Positions 23,801 through 36,091 of a stretch of DNA of 64,000 nt are shown piece by piece (within the stretch, counting starts at the first letter, position 1; every line of letters starts with the position of its first letter). The position numbers and the translations under genes are program-made. Location of the stretch: assembly GCA_023159155.1 (NCBI GenBank), contig JAJNNX010000012.1:806001-870000 (forward strand), written 5' to 3'. Under the pieces are notes generated by a model. The model worked only from the letters and a program-made list of their open reading frames with translations, had not been told where the DNA came from and ran no database searches. This DNA comes from Ustulina deusta (lineage: Eukaryota > Ascomycota > Sordariomycetes > Xylariales > Xylariaceae).

Positions 23801-26040
23801 CTATGAATAGCGACACGGGAAACGTCGCGTTACAGTTTTCTTCTGAATCGCAGAGAAACATGAGGGAGCCCAAGCCTCGATGTTTTGTTGGCCAGTACTT
23901 CGTCCTGATGAGGCCATGAATACTACACCACTGTATAGGTACTATCTGTAGTCCTGTATAGATTGCAAATAGTCGGCATTTAGACTGTCGTCTAGTCCCC
24001 GGTTCCGGGTGGGGATGGATCGCCAGCCACTAACCGTCTTTATCTCGGTTGCACCGTCTTTGGCTCACAGACGCCACAACCGAATCCCAGAGGCTTGGGA
24101 GACCCGGAAGGACCACACATACGCAAGGCCAATCGCCACCACTCTACACGCAACCGCGGCAGTCACCGTGGTTCTGACCATAGTATGACATAGCCGCCGG
24201 CTTGCATTGGACGCTGGAGCACATAGTAAGGCAGGTACTGTGTCGGGTTGGTACTCTCCTTCGGGCTGGAGATCCGGCACACGCAGGAACCCGGGGACGG
24301 GATGGTAATACGACCCCAGCTATAGGTTGCTCCTCGGACGTGTATCTGTGCAGATTCAGCCACCATGCCCGTCCATCTGCAAACCCATGGCAGCGCCCAT
24401 CGTCGTCTTTTTTTCGACTGCACCACCTCCCGGTCAAACTCCGCATTGCATGGCTTGTCGCATCCAACCTCCACAAGCGCAGCCAACGAGAGCACCCGTG
24501 GCCACTCAGCTCGTCAGCTAGTGAGGTGAGGCTATATAGTCTACACATATAGGGCTAGCTGACATGCAGCCTACCAGAGCAGATTTCGTCCTGCACCTGA
24601 CAACGTATGATGTAAGTTGCCGTAGGCCATCCATCTCCACCACGGACCTCGGTCAGGTAGTTCAATGCGTTGGAATTCCCGAAAACTTTTCTTCTTCTAA
24701 CATGCCTCCAAGGGAGGCCACCCTCTCTAGCCGCTCTCGGGTCCGGCGCCCACCGTACTCTAGCCCCATACCGGCACGGAGCGAGCACGATATGCAAGAT
24801 GGCGATTATGCATTTCCGGTGGCGAACGTTACGCTCACCAGGTACCAGTAGGTATGTAGTTAGACCCTTCCCTAACCTGGGACCTCGGTAGGTAGTTGTC
24901 ACGTTACGTTCGCAAGTAGTTTCACCAGTGCTTTCATCTACTAAGACATTATTAGAGAGGCAACCAAGACAAATACCCACTACCCACATGAATAGATGTC
25001 CAAGCAGGGTTCGGAGAGACATGTATGTACGATGAGAGATATACTTGCGTGGGGGAATGCAATACGTCATTATTTCTACGATCGCAGGTGTCTAGATACC
25101 TTGTCTTTTCCATCTTATCTGCTTGTCTAAAACTATTCCTGGCCCAGTATGCTATATTCACTTACACCTTCATCCGCAAGCTTAACGATCTAGGCAATGC
25201 CTAGGTAAACCACACGACTGCGCAAAACTGCATGAAGCCCATACACAAATACTCATACATACCATTATCCAGTGTGCGGAATCGTCTTCACGTACGTGAA
25301 GCATTACCAAACGCCCACCTCCCAAGCCCTCAACAGAATCCTAGGATCAAATCTAGGAACAAAATGTGAAAACGAAAAGAGTTCAAGAGAGCGGTTCGTT
25401 CTTTTAAAGCCAACACTACGCCCCGGCTCCATCGCGGAAAGTCGGGACTGACTAGACATTCATATACTGACACACGACTAGTTGACCGGTGTCTAGGGCT
25501 CGACGTCCTGCTCTGGTGACATATTCTTCTCCAAGCAGTCATGCAGCGCCCCTTCGCTATTATAGTTGAAGCTTACCCTATCCCAGAGCCCACCATCGTA
25601 CGACAGAACTCTCCAACCCAGTCTATTGGGCGTACCGTATCTTCTGCCCTGCAAGTTTGTGGTAATTATTTGCATTGGACATGTACATATACCAGGCGCG
25701 CCCTTCCAAACGTCCATTGCTTACTTGATTCCTAAATACTGTTTGTGTGTATATATATAATCGAGTAAGGGAGAAGAAAATGGAGAAGAAAAAAACACCG
25801 TCATCATACAGCTCTTGACAGTGTTGACTAGGATCGGATATCTCACAACCCGCGGTGCATATATGTGTTACTCCAATCCATGGCGATATTATTCAGGTAC
25901 CGATAATAAAACTCTACTAACAGCTCAACGTCAAATAGACAGATAGGGAGACGACAAAACCACCACCTGCTCACCTAGGTACCTATCCAACTACTCGCGC
26001 CCAATTTTCCTCGCTCTCTATCTGCGGACTTTTCCAAATC
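20858..26040. other. 5.2-kb gene-poor intergenic region
   Basis: The first few hundred bases are the metacaspase promoter and leader, with a GAC/TTC-rich tract at 21045-21082. The rest holds scattered short frames without codon bias or family motifs and alternates AT-rich (22050-22500, 24890-25200) with GC-richer parts (22980-23600, 24000-24850). TAGGTACC-type motifs occur at 21855-21873 and 25972-25985. I found no tRNA, transposon open frame or terminal repeats. Confidence 0.45.
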
Positions 26041-27920
26041 TTAAGGCAACGCATTGGCCATGACCTCGTCCTTTCCACCATCTGTCTGACGCATAGACCA
26101 CGCCATCATGCCCCACAGAAGACGCATGGCCTCTAGCCTCTGCTCAACAACGAATAGATCAAACCATTTACTCCGCCAGATCTCAAGTTTGCCCCAGCTA
26201 GGCTCATCTCTCTCCCCTCCTGCTTCTTGTCTTTGTTCTTCCTCTTTCTTCGCGACATCCTCGACAGTGCCATCGAAGACCAGCAAAAGCCTCTCCGGCA
26301 CGCGCACGCGTAGAATACATAGGTGATGGAAGAGACTACTGACGACGAACACGTCGTCGTAGCCGGCGCCCCTGATCTTGCCGATGGCTTCATACCGAGC
26401 CTTCTTATCCCAGTTCGACGAGGGCAGACGCACCATGCGGTAGCGATCGTACACGCTGAGCGTCTTGCGCGGTTTCTTGCTCAAGGGCGCACCGCGAACG
26501 GGAATCCCGCGCGGGAGACCGAGCTCTTGTGGGGAGGGTTTGTCATTAGCCGGGGGCTGAGAGTCTGCCGAAGGATCGTGCTCTCCACTATTTTCCGTAT
26601 CAAAAGTATCCTTGTCGCCTACAATGGCGTCGCCTTCCACTTCGCGACCAATAGGACCTCCTTCGCCACCTCCCCAGCGCTTGGCTGTAGCCCACCAGCG
26701 ACCTTCGCCAACACGTTTCTCGGTTTTACCCTCGCGAGCGCGAAGCTGGGCCGTCACCAAGGCCGCGATCAGCTCACGGCCTAAGTCGATATTCGATTCC
26801 GTTGGCTTGGTGAAATTGGTTGTATTACGGGCGGAAACGGCGGCGATGGGCCCTTCGACGATGCCAGCACGCGCAGCTTCGCGAGTGGTAGGAGTGCGGT
26901 ATATGAACACGCAGCCCGAGGAAAAATAAGACACGCGCTGAGAAGGGTGGCCGTTTTTTGCCTTCGTCTTGGTCGAGGGCGGTTCGGCTAGGTGCAACCT
27001 CGGTTCAACCCTCGGTGGTGCAATGTTGCAGCCAAAATCGTAAGAGACAAGCTTCACGAAAGCAGAAACCACATTGTGGCGAATCTCAGCCGGCATCTGC
27101 GAACCAGATGCGGTTCGGTATGTTGTTCTTTCGGAAGTGCTCGTCGTCTCAGATTCTTGCCCCTCCTCTGTGACACCGCCCAGCGTTGATGGTAACGAGC
27201 TGTCGTCCCAGTACGCGGCCATAAACTCTAACTGTCTGAAGAATTCGTAACAGCTTCCCAAGCGAACGCCCGGTTTCCCTGGTTCCGGCTTCATGCGGCG
27301 TACCGTCCGAAAGGCGGCTTGATTTGAAATAGAAAGCTCATTGCGTCTCTCCACATATATGCGCGCCTCTGGCGATAGCCTTCCGTTGGACAAGGGTGTT
27401 TGGAAGATATGGTCTCTGCGTCTTGCCTCGTCCAGGTCAACGCCATCCCACCCAGAGGCAGAGGGTAGGAATGATGGGTCTGGGACAACGTCTTCGGCTG
27501 GCGCGTCGACGTGTACGCGGACCCCAAGAGCAGCAAAGTGAGACTCGTTCACCTCGGCCGGACGGTGGAGGGTCTGCAGGAAGCGCACAACTGAGGGACA
27601 AGGTCGATCACCAGAAGGGTCGGCAGACCGAGGGAATTGCGGGTTGCATTTTGGTAAACTTAGAGGTGTGGGTGGTGGCACATTCTCTGGTTGTGTAGCA
27701 GTTGCTTGTGGAACTAGAAGAAGGTTATGATGCTGCTTGACGGCTTTTTGTATGGGTGGACTATGGAGATATGAAGTTGTATTGACCAGTGAGAGACAAT
27801 ACAATTTAGCAAGGCTGTCCCGGTTGTAGAAATGGCTAGGACAGAAGAAGGATGGTATAAGATGGGACTTGGCGAAAAGGAGAATGAGCCAGGAATGTCT
27901 TGGGAGAGTCGAGAAGACAT
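26041..27920 (-). CDS. uncharacterised fungal protein (5' end uncertain)
   Basis: A long minus-strand frame ends with TAA at 26041 and remains open up to about 27933, but its 5' end has no ATG in phase. A plausible model starts at the ATG at 27920 (MSSRLSQDIPGSFSF), uses an intron 27802-27714 (weak GTATTG donor, CTTCTAG acceptor) and continues at 27713, giving about 596 residues. I do not recognise the family. Visible parts are a proline-rich start, a segment resembling a folded domain (ARIYVERRNELSISNQAAFR, later YEFFRQLEFMAAYW), an acidic low-complexity stretch, and a conserved-looking C-terminus (RKTLSVYDRYRMVRLPSSNW, then VRVPERLLLVFDGTVED) followed by a Trp-rich helix. No signal peptide or clear membrane segment is present. 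Codon use and length support a real gene; function is unknown. Confidence 0.7.
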
Positions 27921-30900
27921 TCAGGTTGCCCAAGGGTAGAGTTGGCGGGTTTCGGTCCCCGATTCAACATTGGATACGGCTCGTCTGTGTTCCGCACAGA
28001 TGTGCTAGAGTCTGTCTGGAGTGTGGACCATGGCCAGTGGACCGGAACGTCTCGCGGCAGAGAACCACTGAAGAGTTACAAGCTGAATGAATAAATGAAT
28101 TACTTACCCAAACTTGCAAAAGCGCTAAACATGGTGCCGAGCCGTCTACGTCCGGTCTGTCTAGAGAAGCGCCGAGGCTATTATGTCGAAGAATTGAAGT
28201 TATCTATGGTAGATGGCTCCATGCAACCCCATCCAGAAATGGTCTCGGGTTTCGGGTCTCGAAGCCACCGCAAGAGATGACGGCTATGGAAATCATAGGC
28301 CGGAAGAACAAGATGCCGCCAGGTCCAAGATAATTAAAGAAAACCCCAATGCTTGCCTGCACCTGTATCTAGCGTGGGCATTGACTACCTAGGTCCGAGA
28401 GAGATGTGGACGGTGAGTTGGACGGAGAGGTGAACGATTTCCTAAATGGGACTAAAGACGGGTGTGTTTAAGGGAGAACCCGAGGGCTGGGAACAGTACT
28501 GGGAATCTGGGAATCTTGGAATTGGCGGCTCCTCAAGCGCCCCCCTCAAGCCGTCTGAAGCTGCCTACAGGCACCTAGCGGCAGATAGCGTAGGTATTGT
28601 TAGGGCAGGCGGTTACTTGTTGGCAACCCACCGACCCGCCCACTGTTGTTACATTACATGGGTCTATTACCAGCTCACTGCTGGTGGGCTCTACGCTGGT
28701 TGGTCTAACATCGGGTTCCACGCCACTAATACCACCTTGCTCCCTATAAGCAGATGCTTAGGTCTACTCACGTGTCAATTTTTCAATTCCATACCGCCTT
28801 TCTAGTATTGGGTAGGGTACCAAGCTACTGGTTCCTCTCTAATTTGATTGTGGCTTGGGCAAATGATTTGAACGTGTCAGATCTCAACTTGGGTCGATTG
28901 TTGGTTCCTACTGGCTAATGGATGCAACTTATACAGTACTACGACACAATAATGTGCCTTGCACCCAGGTAGAACACAGAGCCCAATGATGATGCCAACT
29001 CTAAACATACCGCTGAGCAAGGACTTGCAAGAAGGTAAAAGCCTCGTTGATAGCTATAATTCACATACTGGTAGTTTCCTTTCCACGGGTACAGAAGGGA
29101 ATAAGTTGTTGTCCAAGTATTTTTAGTTGTTGACATCCTCATATAAATGCCACGCTTTGGACGATGCTATTGGCCATTCTCTCGACCCCCCCACTATGCA
29201 TGACCGATGTCGGCTCCGCCTCAACTTGCCGTATGTATAGGTTAACCTTGGGACGTAGTGTACCGAAGTAAGTGGGTTATGTTATTGGCAGTTTACTAGT
29301 GCTTGCCATTTCATGCGCCGCTATAAAACTGCTGTCGAGGTACCTAAGCAATTAACACATCAAAACAGATATTACTAACTTTCGTACGCATTGGTCTTTA
29401 ATGGTTGTTGATTATTCAGAAGCACAATACAGCATATCTAGGCTCTTTGTTACTCAGGAGTAAATATTACATAGGTATACCAGCCTTAGTTAGCCTAGAT
29501 AAATACCTACTTCAAACAAGCCTAGGTAGGGAAATGCTAAACGGACTTATGTTAACCACCTGATTAGCAGCATATATATCTGATCCTATTGCTTATTAAG
29601 TTGAATGGCTGATTAAACAGTCACATTCAGGATGTATAGATATAAAGGAACTTCTTTATCCATTGAGTAAAAGTGAAAAAGAGAGGGGGGGAAGCAGGCA
29701 TTTAATACACACATTTAACAAACACAGACAGTATTTCTACTTACCCTACCTACCAACCTACTTATTATTTATTTATATAAATACCTTAGCAATACCAAAG
29801 TAGACAATCCTAAAGTAGTAGTATTTACACACATTGCCTTTGCCTACTCATAAAAAGCTACTATTGCAGCAAGTGTGGATTTAAAGTCCTAGCAAACCTT
29901 GCGCAATGTTAGCAAACCAGGTCGAAATTGTGCTGGTTACCTAAACAGTGGGTTTTCTAGAATGGCCAGCGAAGTAAGAGGTAGGTAGGTACAATACTAA
30001 GCACCTGTTTGAAATCGCGACTACTACAGGTACTAGCCGCACTAATAACCGGAGAATTGTGAGCAGTTGAAATCACTGCTATTCCGGCCGTTAACACTAC
30101 TAGCTAAAGAATATAAATAGCTATCTAAGTAACTATATTTGCTCTTCACAAAAGACCCTTTATATTGTAATACTCTCAACAGCATTTCTGTGTGAAGTAC
30201 ATATTCCAGATTCCCTTTCTAAACATCTAGATATTAGGGAGGTACTTACTTCGGCTCGCTAGGTGGAACAAACAGCGACCTCGGGAGTAACAAAGCCCCG
30301 GCCTCGCCCTTGGGTACCTAGCTAGTACCAACAGTCCCGGTTATGTGGGTACTTAAGGTATCTTAGGAGCTTGCGTAAGTGGTACTGTCTCTTGTAGCTC
30401 CTGTATCAATTTTCTAGGTACGACTGCAACTTCTTCCTCTTGACTTTTTTTTCTCTCTCCATATTCATTTCTAAGTGGTATGTAGACTAGTAATCTGACG
30501 ACCCTTTCCACAAACAACTATACATATGTTTGATGTACTGGGGAGCATCGATCAAACACAATGTCCTCGGCAGTCGGCGCAAGACGGCCCCTTCATTGAT
30601 CGGAAGGACCCCGCATCCGATCGATAACCATGACAGTCCATCTACGTACATCTCAACGCTTTCAAGTTCGACTTCTCGTTCAAATCGTGTTCCTTGTCGG
30701 CTGGCAGATCATAGGCTCTCGTATAATCAAATTTCTACACTTTCTTGTTTTCCACGTCTGGTCTGTGTGGTGAGTGTGAGTTGTCACCGTGTCAATAAGC
30801 CCAATCGGGGGTTTATTCACTTTTGCTAGTGTAGGTGCCCCTGATTCTGCCCATATATTAAGATATCTTATTACTTTGAATCCAGTGTATACCTTCTCGA

Positions 30901-32071
30901 AACGACGGAATTTTTACGCCTGCTGCTCGATCTACACTAGGTATACTCGAAACCATCTTCGAGCCATCCATCGCCGCCATCAGGACCCGTTAAGACCGGG
31001 GCAGTTCATGATTAGCGTTGGCTTATGTCTTACTACTTCCCAACGATACATAACATCTGTCTCGCAAGACATTGATCGTTCGCGGTAACCATATGGTGCA
31101 ATATATTGAAGGCGTCTGTACACGAACTAGACAGATGGTCTCCGCCGTAGCAGTCTTGCATCAATGTTGCAACGGTCACCACTACCTCGCCCTCTGAACC
31201 GAGTGGTCCGATTCGTCTTTCGCTGTCAGTGGAGTAGTCGAATGACGGTCGATGTCGTATTAGCAGGTATTGACGATTATACAGGAGGTACATTAAGACC
31301 CCAGAGACTGGGGGGGCGAGCCGACGGAGAAGTTGCCTCAGGTTTGTTACAGAACAGGGGTTCGGCCGCGAAGCACGGGCCTACACCCTCCACTGTGTCG
31401 CCGTACTTGGACTCCCGAGGCCGTGGCGAGCCAATGCCGTTGCTCCATTCGGTCCACCCTGGCAATGTCTAACGGTGCTGGTACACTACGGTAACTGTAT
31501 ACTGCAGTCATGTCCAGCTCACTCACTCTCGATGGTTTCTGGGGGCGGTACCACTGGGAGACGACTTTCATTGTGTATAGGCAGTATGTATTGTATAGTC
31601 TAGTAGAGGCAGATGAGGCACGGTAGTAGGTGGTCGCGTCGCAGAAGCTCACGTCCTCGTTCTCCCTTGCCAACGAGCTAGTCTCTCCGCGTCGTCTGCT
31701 CCTCCACACCCTCCCTTCCATTCTGTTCCTCCTCCCGCAGCCTTCTGGATAGCAGACCTCTCAAACTCCAAACCTTCATTCGGTCTGCCGTGGTGTGGCC
31801 TTGCATTTAGCCGTCGTCCGTTTTCCAGTCTCCCCACGTAGGGATCCAGGCTGCCTTCATTCTTGTCTATTCCGCTCTTCCCATGTTCTTTGCTTCATGA
31901 TCTTCTCGTGGTTATGAGCGCGGCCGGGCCGGCCTTTCGTTTCTTCTTTCCCATTGATTTATCTCTTTTATTCGTATTTATTTACCCCTTTCGCTTCGTC
32001 TAGATCGACGAAGATAGACCTTCGCTTTTCGACTTTGGCGACTGGAATCGCCGAAACGCGTTTACGCGACG
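27921..32071. other. 4.1-kb intergenic region
   Basis: It lies between two divergent starts. 29340-30200 is AT-rich, with many TACCTA/TAGGTA tracts (29743-29765, 29985-29992). The 1 kb before the membrane-protein ATG is GC-richer and includes pyrimidine-rich sequence (31640-32010) typical of a fungal promoter and leader. The short frames present show no motif. I see no further gene. Confidence 0.4.
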
Positions 32072-34102
32072 ATGTCGGCGTCCTTCATTACGACTATCGA
32101 TGGGAAGAAATGCACGGCGGTAGCCAAAAATGTGGGCGGAAGCCAAGCGACGACAACATCAATTTCAACATTAACATTAACATCAACCTCGACTTCGACT
32201 ACTTCGACAACTTCGACAACCTCAACTTCAACTTCAACTTCAACCTCAACCTCAACCTCGACGACGTTTTCAACATCCTCCACACCCGCCTCAACTCCAG
32301 AATCAACTTCCACAGCCCTCACCAATAGCTTACCTATCAACAATGTAGCAAACCCAAATACGCCCACAAGCACTGCTCAAGAGACTTTAACTAGTACGAC
32401 GAGTTCTACATCTTCCCAGAGTGTTACCCCAATCGTTGCCTCTACATCCGCTGCTATACAGACAAGTGCTCCTTCAATACCTCCAGCAATTCCTGCTCTC
32501 GAAACCGAGAGTCTTCCTCTATCCTCCACTACTTCTACCCTCGACTCTACAACCACTTCATCTTCCCAGACAACAGATCAGGGCTTGGGCTCAATAATCC
32601 AGACTAATGAGAATTTAGCACCGACATCTGCGTCGGGCGTGTCCTCTCACGCTGCCAGTTCTACTTCCGGGGTTGGATTAGGAGGCACGGCAACGACGAC
32701 AACGGCTGGGCCAGGACAGATTGAATCTTCAAATGCTGGGGCGGGCTTTACCAATGGTGCTGAGAACAACGCCACCGGGGGCGCAAACAGCACCCAGACA
32801 ACTATAGCTATCGCTGGTGGTGTGATAGGAGGCCTAGCCCTGATCTCACTCATAGCCTTCCTGCTCTGGTTCTGGAGGAAGCGAATGATGAAAAAGCGAC
32901 ACAGTACACTACTTACGCCTCTGTCAACTGATGCTGCCTACCGCGGTCGCGAGAAAGGACCCTATATTATCAGCCGGAACTCGCTAGGGCCGACGACCAT
33001 CCCAGAAAAGGTGAGAGCCGTTATGGGCTACAATTACCACAGGTTGCGCGGACGTGTCAATAGCCTAGTGACGCGCAGTCCGAAACCAAGTGTCAACCTG
33101 AACCGTGGAAACTCACAATTCGGTCCCCCGGACACGCCTGCGAGCCGTTCATCTTTGAGAGCTGGGGTAGCTAACCACGAAGCAATGACAACAAAGGGCC
33201 GATTCGTAGATTGGTGGGGACGACTGACCGAAGACGGTAACCTGAACTGGAAGCTTCGAAACCACTCTAAGAGCGGACATCCCAATAACGACACATACAC
33301 CAGTATGTCCAACGCTGCGCAACCCAGGAGAAGAGGGTCCCAACCCGACTTTCTCACCCTCTTAAACATAGAAGAGAGACAACAACGGCGAGGGTCTAGT
33401 AGTAACAACGCACCTGGGAGCAGCAACCCACGCCGGTCCCAATCCCTCGGCAATGACCACTTCCTTGGCGGCCTTGGGTTGAATTTCGAGACGGAGAATC
33501 CCTTCGCTGACTCGAATGTCATGAGCCACGACTCAGCCAAGGTGATGCCGCTCGCGGTACCAGCAGGAGAGGTCAACAACCCCTTCTCGGACGCCAACGC
33601 CATCCCAGCGCCTGCGAGGTTGACCAACAACAGCGGCACCGGTGGGCCAACAACCTACGTCCAGAATATCCGCCGCTCACGCGGCTATAGCGCCAGCGCA
33701 ACCAACATGCAACCGCCCAGCGGAGCCACAGCAAGCCGCATGTTGAGCGTGTACCGCGAATCAAGCGTAAGCGTCGAGACATCCGACACGCGGCGGAACA
33801 AATTCCGCTCAGACCCGTTCGAGCTTGACAGACCCGAGCTACTCGGGCAGCCGCCAGGGCCGAGCTCGCGCGGCTTCCCGGATAAGCCGCAACCGACTCA
33901 CGCGCACAACGAGAGTCTCACATCGAAGTATTCGAGCGGGGTAAGCAGTATGGGCGAGTGGAGCGGTCCGGGCCCAGACGTTGGGCCCGCAGCAGAGCGC
34001 TGGTTCACGCCGAGTCCCGTCAGCACATTGGGACGCCGACCGACGAGTCGAGAGAGAGGACAGAGCGGGGGCAGCCAGCGGAGTGTTGGGAAGGCTATGT
34101 AA
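32072..34102 (+). CDS. single-pass plasma-membrane protein with Ser/Thr-rich ectodomain (Mid2/Wsc-sensor-like architecture)
   Basis: This is one uninterrupted exon of 676 codons from ATG 32072 to TAA 34100-34102. Residues about 28-240 are extremely Ser/Thr-rich and would be heavily O-mannosylated if outside the cell. One transmembrane helix follows (IAIAGGVIGGLALISLIAFL continuing LWF, about residues 246-268). Next comes a stop-transfer cluster (WRKRMMKKR) and a 400-residue cytoplasmic tail, predicted disordered, with many Arg, Ser and Asn-Pro-Phe motifs (ENPFADS, NNPFSDA). This layout is that of fungal cell-wall stress sensors and Skg6/Axl2-like membrane proteins. There is no classical N-terminal signal peptide (it starts MSASFITTIDGKKC), so either an upstream exon is missed or the helix acts as signal anchor. 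No WSC or EGF-like cysteine domain is present. The exact function is unknown. Confidence 0.8.
   Translation: MSASFITTIDGKKCTAVAKNVGGSQATTTSISTLTLTSTSTSTTSTTSTTSTSTSTSTSTSTSTTFSTSSTPASTPESTSTALTNSLPINNVANPNTPTSTAQETLTSTTSSTSSQSVTPIVASTSAAIQTSAPSIPPAIPALETESLPLSSTTSTLDSTTTSSSQTTDQGLGSIIQTNENLAPTSASGVSSHAASSTSGVGLGGTATTTTAGPGQIESSNAGAGFTNGAENNATGGANSTQTTIAIAGGVIGGLALISLIAFLLWFWRKRMMKKRHSTLLTPLSTDAAYRGREKGPYIISRNSLGPTTIPEKVRAVMGYNYHRLRGRVNSLVTRSPKPSVNLNRGNSQFGPPDTPASRSSLRAGVANHEAMTTKGRFVDWWGRLTEDGNLNWKLRNHSKSGHPNNDTYTSMSNAAQPRRRGSQPDFLTLLNIEERQQRRGSSSNNAPGSSNPRRSQSLGNDHFLGGLGLNFETENPFADSNVMSHDSAKVMPLAVPAGEVNNPFSDANAIPAPARLTNNSGTGGPTTYVQNIRRSRGYSASATNMQPPSGATASRMLSVYRESSVSVETSDTRRNKFRSDPFELDRPELLGQPPGPSSRGFPDKPQPTHAHNESLTSKYSSGVSSMGEWSGPGPDVGPAAERWFTPSPVSTLGRRPTSRERGQSGGSQRSVGKAM
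32155..32275 (+). repeat. hexanucleotide-type low-complexity tract coding for Ser/Thr
   Basis: Degenerate repeats of ACTTCA/ACCTCG/ACTTCG run through the first part of the Ser/Thr-rich ectodomain. The same DNA read in frame +1 gives an Asn/Phe/Leu repeat, which is a shadow and not a gene. Confidence 0.8.
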
Positions 34103-36091
34103 AAGACTGTTTTCAATATTCCCGGGCCGCATTACCGATTTACGTATCTAGGTATTGCATGACCCTCAAACACAACACATTATGATTTTCATTTTCACCT
34201 TGCGGTATTAACCCGTCTCATCCATTTCCATCTCCTAGTGTGGTGCGGCATGCGTCGGGGGGATATTACCCGGCTCGGCGCTCGCAGGAGTTCTGTCATT
34301 TCGGTCTTTTTTTTTCTTTTTTTTTCCATGCCATGCAGATATGAGGATGCGGAAAAGGAGGGACGCAACAATACCCCTACACTCGTTTATGATACCACAC
34401 AAGGACTCGACAGTAGTCGCATGAGACGGGGAAAAGATACTCTATCTATACGAACAGATAAGGGGAATTTGGGGTGGAGTATTTGCATACGTTCAAGCAG
34501 GGGGGGAACGAAATGAGAGATAGATGGACACGACGATAGCCTTTGCGACGTAGCCAGCGAAAGCTTTCTGGGCCCCTTCGTCTCGATGTGATCAGCTCTA
34601 CCTCCCTGACTAGTCGGGGTGGGTGTGATTGCAACATCGAAGGTGGAGAGAAGGCAAGTGTGGGCTGCGAGCATTGGAATCCGCTTTGTCGGGAGGATAG
34701 CTGGCATCAACTAGTATAGATCACTGTTTGATCAACAGAACTAGGAACGATTAAGCCGGCGGCGAGCAGACAACACATTCGTTTCAGAGAGTGATATCAA
34801 CAATATAGTTAGCTGCGCGAGCCAAAAAATAGAAAGTGGTCTTTAACAGATGCTAACTTCATTATCGATGGGCTTTCTGTCTCTACAACGCGACTCATAT
34901 TGCTGTAAAGCCTTGGCGTGTACAGAAATATGATGATATAAACTGCGATTGTGTAGTAAGCTGGTACCTGACTGACGACGGAAATGTCCGGCATCAGTTG
35001 TCAGCGCACGAAGAATAAACATGTATATCCACTATTAGTGTAGCTATCTTGCCAATTCAAACATTCCGGAGAAATCGCTAGCAGCCATCATATGTACCTG
35101 GGGGTATGTTGCCTCCAATGAAGATTCCGGTATACAATAGGCAATTATCAGCTGAGGCCAGGGTTGTTTTTCTGGTAGGCCACCTACAATGGCCAAGAAA
35201 ACTCCCTATATCGGCCACATCGAGCCCAGCGGTGGAGTGTTTGCGATTTCAGCAAGTACTGACTAACTCTTCAGGTAACATTGCGATAGCTATTGAGGCT
35301 TTATACTAGCTGAAAAATACTTTAAAAGGCATATAACTATTTAATTTAATTTTATATATTGAAAGAGTTATGGTGGCTTGGTTATAAAGTGTAGTTTTCA
35401 AAGGTTGAAGTTAAATTGAGTACCTCGAAGACATGTGTGTGGATATCGCCGCCGTAGGGGTTTTTTGTGGCCTTTGTAGGTGGCCCGCTCCTCTCGTTTT
35501 CTTCGCAGGGGCTAAAAATGCAGTGAAGGCTGACATGGCTGACATGACGTGTGTAGAATCCAGCATTTAGCCCTGTCCGACCAGTATTACTTAAAATTAG
35601 ATTTTTAAATGTTAAACCTCATTTTAAGGGTTATATCTGTTAAGCAATTAAGTTCAAATATTTATAAAGTTAAACCGTAAATTTACTATTGCAATTATTT
35701 CAACCATTAGGTATATAATTCAGTCTCAACAGTACCTATACTAAACAGGTAGACTAGATAGGTACTTAAGTATATTTACAGATATTTCCTTTGCGCCAAT
35801 ATCTTAGCGCAGTGTCAAAGAAGGTTGCACGAGGTGAGAACAGCGATAGTGTGTAGAACACATGGTCTATTTGGCTATACAACTAGCCCCTAACCATTCC
35901 TAAAAACTGGGGTATAATACATCAGACCTCTACCTACTTCCTACCTACTAGGTAACATATGTAGCCCACTCTCTTATAAGCATTTCTGAACAAGGGATTC
36001 CCGACATAGCCGGTACCTAGTGGAACACCTGCCACTCCATAGGTAAATGCTTAAGGTCTAGACTATTACCAGCCTCCATAGCTTTGTGGTT
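34103..36091. other. 2-kb intergenic region with an AT-rich island
   Basis: These are convergent 3' ends. 35310-35400 and 35590-35770 are strongly AT-rich with TTAA-rich sequence, which could be a decayed repeat, though no terminal repeats or coding remnants are readable. Nothing else is recognisable. Confidence 0.4.

Noticed and set aside
22900..24850. Several 90-170 codon frames on both strands in the 21-26 kb gap
   Set aside because: They overlap one another in opposite frames, lack splice-consistent extensions and match no family I know.
31954..32328. Open frame giving an Asn/Asp/Phe/Leu repeat protein before and within the membrane-protein gene
   Set aside because: It is the +1 shadow of the Ser/Thr hexanucleotide repeat; the true frame continues to a membrane helix and tail.
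35310..35770. RIP-mutated transposon
   Set aside because: The stretch is AT-rich, but no terminal repeats, target duplication or coding remnants can be read. A RIP index and a repeat search would be needed.
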